DNA of 32,962 bases, taken from JAVBKP01 sp031553975 (GTDB lineage Bacteria; Bacillota; Clostridia; Peptostreptococcales; Anaerovoracaceae). Under the pieces are notes generated by a model, which was not told where the DNA came from, made no database searches, and saw nothing but the letters and a program-made list of their open reading frames with translations. Every line of letters starts with the position of its first letter. Position 1 is the first letter of the stretch. The DNA is taken from contig JAVBKP010000122.1 of NCBI GenBank assembly GCA_031553975.1, positions 1-32,962 on the forward strand, in the 5' to 3' direction. This document shows positions 28,497-32,962 of the stretch, piece by piece. The translations under genes were made by a program, and so were the position numbers.

Positions 28497-31045
28497 TTCC
28501 TTTAAAAAGCATTAATAGAGATCATTTAGAAACCGTCGGGCAAAAGGTATTCGAGATCAGTAGACTTGAGACTTACGACTTTAGGGTGCCCGACGGATTT
28601 TGTATTACCTCAGATGTCTATGCACGGTATATGGCGCCATACTTGGGTCATGTTCGCAAAATAGATCATCAGGCGAAAAGGACCCAAGTGCTCCGCGCTG
28701 CGGAGGACCTGCGAGCCGTGATCGGGGAGCTGGCTCTGGCGCCGGACACCCTAGCTGCTGTGAAAATGGCTATTCGTGATTTTAATGGAGAATCAAAACT
28801 CATGGCGAGGCCATGTGTTTTTTATAGGGGAACAGGGGAGTTTGTATACACAGACAAATACCATGCCTATTTTGATTTGACAGAGCAAAATGTGGAAGAA
28901 ATCGTAATCAAGTGCTGGCAAGGGCTTTTTTCAGAAGAAGCCGTCATGCACAAACGTAAAATAAATATAGAAAATGAAGATATAGAAATAGCCATTTTAG
29001 TGCAACAAGTAGTAGAAGGCAATGTGGCAGGGAGCCTCCACACATCAGACCCGAGAGACAACGACAACGGGGTTTTCTTTGTGCAAGCGGGGTATGCCAA
29101 CAAACATGCTACCCTTTTCAAGGATGCTTATGCAGAGGAATACGTGGTAGATAAAGAGGATTTTGCTATCGCCAAACTACAAGAGGACGGACAGCTTAGT
29201 CGCCTCATCGACGATGAACAAGTGGTGAAAATCGCTAAAATGGGGTTGGAGATTGAAGAGATTTTTGGGGTCTGCAAACGTGTGGAATGGGTCACTGACA
29301 AAGAAGGGCGTATTTGGATAGTCCAGAGCGAGAGTGTGGCCAATTGGTATCCAGCCAAGGTGGAAAGCCTTGCAGACAGAAAGACACAGAAGAGGATTTA
29401 TGCCTATTTAGGACGCGTCTTTGGTACAGAAGACATACTATGTGATGCGACAAAATCCATGCTAGATAGAATATCACCAGTACCAATACATTATTTTGGT
29501 AGCAGACCCTATGTTGAAATACAAGATATTGTATTAAACACAGGCAGGTTAGGGCAGATGGTGCTAGACATCATTGAGGCTATGGATTACCAGACGGCAG
29601 AGCGGATCAACACCATTCTAGACCTGCCGGATGAAGAAGGGCTAAAACGAAGAAGCAAGATGGCTAACCTTGGAAAAGTGGCAAAGTACACAGCCTTAGA
29701 TGCAAAATTCAAACTAGGCACAAGGAATGCTACCTTGGCGGAGACTGTGGACAATGCATTGGGAAAAGCTGAGTTCTTCATGAGAGAATTAGAAGAAACT
29801 CTGGATGTTAGCCCGAATTTGCAGAACAAACTGACTGCCCTCGAGGACGGCCTTTTGAGATCGTTCAAGATGGTGTTTAAGGACCTATTCTCTCTGCTAG
29901 GGGTAGGGATAAAAAGTCTATCGCAATTACGCGATATGAGTGAAACAAGTTTAACACCAGAGCACGATGCTATGAGAATGGCAGGGTCAGGTAGCTTAGG
30001 CACCATTGATAAAATCATGGAGGAGCTACAGCAAGTTTTTGATATATTTGCCGCCAAGGACAAGGCTGAGACCGATAAAATCATTTTTGATCGCAATGAA
30101 GAGGGCAATATATTTAGCTACAAAAGTTTTTGGACTGATATGGAAAATATCACCACTCTTTGTGGCAAGGAAACAGCAGAGGCTTTTAGCCTATTCTTCA
30201 AAAAGTATGGGCATTGGGGAATTGACCAATTGGACATAAAAAACCGTACATGGAATGATGATGCTACCATATTGTTTGAAGCACTAAGAGAAAGCAGTCA
30301 AGAAAACAAAGAGCAAAATGAAAATATCCTAGTGGAAGCGGAAGGCATGCTAGCTAGTTTCTTTGGAAACAAAGGAGAAAAGCTTGTCTGTAATGTTAGA
30401 CTTACACTACCAATTGTTGGTATGATTAATAAAGTTTTTGCAAGATTGATACAACTGACAAAAGAGATAGTAGATGAAGTTGGGTTAGCCCTTGAGGCAG
30501 AAAAAAAGCTAATGGACCGTAAAGATGTGACATATTTGCGCATAGAAGAGATGATGGCCGCACTGAATTCCAACGAGTCAGTCATCGCCATCCTTTTAGC
30601 CAGAAAAAAAGAAGAAAAACTTGCAATAGGGCTAGTGCCACCAAGAACCATGCTGACCGACGGGATAGTACCTGAGGCGTTGCATAGAACCATTGAAGAT
30701 GACACCATAGGGCAAAACTGGCAGTTGCTCCAGGGCAAAGGTGTATCACCAGGCACGGTAGAGGGTGTGGCTAGGGTTATTAAAACAATGACACGAATAC
30801 GACTCTCACCAGGGGAAATACTAGTTGTACCATCCATGAATCTAGGTTGGACGCCGTTGATGGTACAAGCGGCAGGGGTGATTTCTGACTGTGGGGGACA
30901 AGGCTCTGTGGGAACGGTTTTCTGCGCCAAACGAGGTATCCCAGCTATAGTAGGTGTGAGAGGATGCACCCAATCCATTAACACAGGAGATGTGATTAGA
31001 ATTGACGGAATTACTGGAAATGTAGTAAAATTATATATTGAATAA
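28484..31045 (+). CDS. PEP-synthase/rifampin-phosphotransferase-like protein with degenerate catalytic motifs
   Basis: 853 aa with the layout of PEP synthase, PPDK and rifampin phosphotransferase: N-terminal ATP-grasp-like domain (1-290), long helical middle (300-745) and C-terminal swivelling domain (about 750-853). Kept: Lys21 (VGQKVFEIS), VPDGFCITSDVYARY, VQQVVEGNVAGSLHTSDPRDND, Glu268 (RVEWVTD), Gln281. Changed: the VRSS..ED block reads ARPCVFYRGTGEF (108-120), the Q-x-R-P motif reads QSESV with Glu283 for Arg, and the GG-x-x-[ST]-H motif reads GGQGSVGTVFCAKRGIPA with Val809 where the phospho-histidine belongs. Classical phosphotransfer is therefore unlikely. AGGAG at 28470 and a 13-bp overlap with chrA indicate coupled expression. 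Confidence 0.85.
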   Translation: MPPIIPLKSINRDHLETVGQKVFEISRLETYDFRVPDGFCITSDVYARYMAPYLGHVRKIDHQAKRTQVLRAAEDLRAVIGELALAPDTLAAVKMAIRDFNGESKLMARPCVFYRGTGEFVYTDKYHAYFDLTEQNVEEIVIKCWQGLFSEEAVMHKRKINIENEDIEIAILVQQVVEGNVAGSLHTSDPRDNDNGVFFVQAGYANKHATLFKDAYAEEYVVDKEDFAIAKLQEDGQLSRLIDDEQVVKIAKMGLEIEEIFGVCKRVEWVTDKEGRIWIVQSESVANWYPAKVESLADRKTQKRIYAYLGRVFGTEDILCDATKSMLDRISPVPIHYFGSRPYVEIQDIVLNTGRLGQMVLDIIEAMDYQTAERINTILDLPDEEGLKRRSKMANLGKVAKYTALDAKFKLGTRNATLAETVDNALGKAEFFMRELEETLDVSPNLQNKLTALEDGLLRSFKMVFKDLFSLLGVGIKSLSQLRDMSETSLTPEHDAMRMAGSGSLGTIDKIMEELQQVFDIFAAKDKAETDKIIFDRNEEGNIFSYKSFWTDMENITTLCGKETAEAFSLFFKKYGHWGIDQLDIKNRTWNDDATILFEALRESSQENKEQNENILVEAEGMLASFFGNKGEKLVCNVRLTLPIVGMINKVFARLIQLTKEIVDEVGLALEAEKKLMDRKDVTYLRIEEMMAALNSNESVIAILLARKKEEKLAIGLVPPRTMLTDGIVPEALHRTIEDDTIGQNWQLLQGKGVSPGTVEGVARVIKTMTRIRLSPGEILVVPSMNLGWTPLMVQAAGVISDCGGQGSVGTVFCAKRGIPAIVGVRGCTQSINTGDVIRIDGITGNVVKLYIE

Positions 31046-31063
31046 ATCAAGAGGAGATAAAGA

Positions 31064-32545
31064 ATGAGTAATAAAGTACGTGCCCGCTTTGCCCCGAGTC
31101 CTACAGGATTTGTGCATATCGGAAGTCTTAGAACAGCCCTATACAACTACCTATTCGCAAAGAAAAACGGAGGAGAATATATCCTTCGCATAGAAGATAC
31201 AGACCAAACCAGATTCGTAGAAGGTGCCATTGAAGATATGATTGCTGCTTTTGAATGGGCAGGCATACATAACGACGAAGGTGTAGTGGTGGAGAACGGG
31301 CAGACCATTCAAAAAGGTGATTTTGGCCCATACATCCAGTCAGAAAGATTAGAGATATACAAAAAGTACGTTGACCAGCTGCTGGAAAACGACTACGCCT
31401 ACTATTGTTTCTGTACAAGGGACAGACTAGATAAAGTAAAAGAAGAGCAAATGGCAAAAGGCGATACACCACGTTATGATGGACATTGTCGTAGCATAAG
31501 CTTAGAAGAGGCGAGAAAAAGGGCAGCAGCAGGTGAGCCTCATGTAATTCGCCTGAAATTCCCAGAAAATACAGATATTAACTTTGAAGATATTGTACGA
31601 GGAAGCATCACCATGAATACAAGGGACCTTGATGACCAAGTATTGATGAAGACAGATGGATTCCCAACATATCACTTTGCTGTAGTCATAGACGATCATT
31701 TGATGGGGATTACCCATGTGATCCGCGGTGAAGAGTGGGTATCTTCTACACCAAAACACGTATTCCTATACCAAGCCTATGGGTGGGAGGCACCAAAGTT
31801 TGTCCACTTGCCCAACATACTAGGCAAGAGCGGAAAAAAACTATCTAAACGCAACGATTCAGTGGCGGTATCAGACTTTAAGGCCAAAGGCTATTTGCCA
31901 CAGGGGCTACTAAACTATTTGTCACTTGTGGGATGGAGTCCAGAGGGCGAACAGGAAATTTTCTCAATGGAGGAGCTGATAGAGGCATTTTCCTTAGAGA
32001 GAATATCAAAAGCCGGAGGCATATTTGATGTAGATAAGTTGAACCATATCAATAGCCATTACATGAAGACAGAAGACCTAGATGTACTGACAGAAGTAGC
32101 GATTCCACATTTGATGGAGGCGGGGTACATCACAGAGGCGGATGCGAAAGAGCGTAGGGACTGGATCAAGGATGTGGTTACCTTGCTGAAAGACAGACTC
32201 TCTCATATGGAAGAAATCAAAACCGAGGCGGGCATATTCTTCAAATCAGAATATCAGATGGTGGATGAGAATGCTAAGGAAATCATGAAAGTCACACATA
32301 TGCCACAGCTACTTGATATATTTGAAGCGAAGGTAAAAGCTGCCCAAACAATAGACAATGACTTTGGAAAAAATACTTTCAAAGAGATTCAGGCAGAAAC
32401 TGGCTATAAGGGCAAAGATTTGTTCATGCCCCTTCGTGTAGCCCTAACAGGAGAAGTGCATGGGCCAGACATGGGATTAGCCATGAAAGTCCTTGGCAAA
32501 GAAAGACTGCTTGCAAGAGTAGCGTTTGCCCGCACATTGCTATAA
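31064..32545 (+). CDS. gltX: Glutamyl-tRNA synthetase
   Basis: 493-aa class I synthetase. The HIGH-type motif is FAPSPTGFVHIGSLRTAL (about residues 9-26), followed by YILRIEDTDQTR; the KMSKS-type loop is GKKLSKRND near residue 258-266. The C-terminal helical anticodon-binding region ends GEVHGPDMGLAMKVLGKERL. Size is normal for a bacterial GluRS. Whether it also charges tRNA-Gln (non-discriminating form, with GatCAB) cannot be told here. The ribosome binding site GAGGAG lies 18 bp after the upstream stop codon; cysS follows 37 bp downstream, as in Bacillus gltX-cysE-cysS but without cysE between. Confidence 0.97.
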   Translation: MSNKVRARFAPSPTGFVHIGSLRTALYNYLFAKKNGGEYILRIEDTDQTRFVEGAIEDMIAAFEWAGIHNDEGVVVENGQTIQKGDFGPYIQSERLEIYKKYVDQLLENDYAYYCFCTRDRLDKVKEEQMAKGDTPRYDGHCRSISLEEARKRAAAGEPHVIRLKFPENTDINFEDIVRGSITMNTRDLDDQVLMKTDGFPTYHFAVVIDDHLMGITHVIRGEEWVSSTPKHVFLYQAYGWEAPKFVHLPNILGKSGKKLSKRNDSVAVSDFKAKGYLPQGLLNYLSLVGWSPEGEQEIFSMEELIEAFSLERISKAGGIFDVDKLNHINSHYMKTEDLDVLTEVAIPHLMEAGYITEADAKERRDWIKDVVTLLKDRLSHMEEIKTEAGIFFKSEYQMVDENAKEIMKVTHMPQLLDIFEAKVKAAQTIDNDFGKNTFKEIQAETGYKGKDLFMPLRVALTGEVHGPDMGLAMKVLGKERLLARVAFARTLL

Positions 32546-32582
32546 CAATCAGAAAGTAATTAAAAGAAAGGGGTCAAAATAA

Positions 32583-32962
32583 ATGAGAATTTATAATACT
32601 CTTACAAGAAAGAAAGAAGAATTTGTCCCAATAGATGAAAATGAGATTAAGATTTATGTCTGCGGACCTACCGTATACAACTATTTTCACATTGGCAATG
32701 CTAGACCATTCGTTGTCTTTGACACATTGCGCAAATATCTTGAATATACAGGGAAAAATGTAAAATTCGTACAGAACTTTACAGATGTGAATGACAATAT
32801 TATCAACAAAGGAAGAGAAGAAGGCGTAGGACCTACAGCCATCAGTGAAAGATTCATAGACGAGTATTTCAAAGATGCGGCGGCACTTAATGTGAAAAAA
32901 GCCACAGTCCATCCACGGGTAACAGAGACAATTCCAGAGATTATTGAGTTCATTGAGACTTT
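32583..32962 (+). CDS. cysS: Cysteinyl-tRNA synthetase, N-terminal part (3' end outside window)
   Basis: The first 126 codons of CysRS, a zinc-dependent class I synthetase. Visible: MRIYNTLTRKKEEFVP, the zinc ligand Cys27 in YVCGPTVYNYFHIGNARPF with the HIGH-type motif at 36-39, and VQNFTDVNDNIINKGREEG. Start ATG 32583 follows GAAAGGGG. The frame runs off the window edge intact. Confidence 0.96.
   Translation, partial: MRIYNTLTRKKEEFVPIDENEIKIYVCGPTVYNYFHIGNARPFVVFDTLRKYLEYTGKNVKFVQNFTDVNDNIINKGREEGVGPTAISERFIDEYFKDAAALNVKKATVHPRVTETIPEIIEFIET

Overview
The window is chromosomal DNA of a low-GC, Gram-positive, anaerobic Firmicute, most likely class Clostridia. Evidence: strong AGGAGG-type ribosome binding sites, GTG and TTG used beside ATG starts, a phosphate butyryltransferase, and a conserved run clpC-radA-carD-yacL-ispDF-proS-gltX-cysS of the Bacillus/Clostridium type. 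I cannot name genus or species. There is no rRNA, tRNA, CRISPR array, prophage or complete insertion sequence.

Layout. 1-3040: tail of a chemotaxis receptor, a lipoprotein with an Ig-like domain, and a two-gene xpaC-telA unit. 3048-5164 (minus strand): an alpha/beta hydrolase and a ferredoxin-type aldo/keto reductase. 5355-8313: phosphate butyryltransferase and a KimA-like APC permease. 8493-9894: PadR repressor with its partner membrane protein. 10029-14311: LytS-type sensor kinase, LytTR response regulator and a CstA-family carrier, an arrangement that elsewhere senses and imports pyruvate. 14467-18021: small accessory genes (DUF2500, EcsC-like, a membrane-anchored orphan, DUF1540, a DUF4160/DUF2442 pair, and a truncated response regulator). 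18220-32962: a long housekeeping cluster: clpC, radA, carD, yacL, ispDF, proS, two half-size chrA genes, a PEP-synthase-like protein with broken catalytic motifs, gltX and the start of cysS.

Intergenic DNA is unusually informative. A GGGGACGGTTCTAAAT unit is scattered through five gaps, three of them holding head-to-head palindromes; it looks like a REP/RAYT-type repeat family. The 321-bp gap before proS holds two inverted copies of an 80-nt hairpin element, one of which separates the only good ribosome binding site from the proS start codon. Two near-consensus promoters stand in tandem before carD. A 24-bp motif with dyad symmetry occurs both before telA and in the ptb promoter region.

Most unusual proteins: the 853-aa PEP-synthase/rifampin-phosphotransferase-like protein that lacks the swivelling-domain histidine; a ClpC carrying an N-terminal McsA-like zinc finger in a locus without ctsR, mcsA or mcsB; and a RadA whose zinc finger ends CxC instead of CxxC. 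All family assignments are from reading the sequence; no database search was run.
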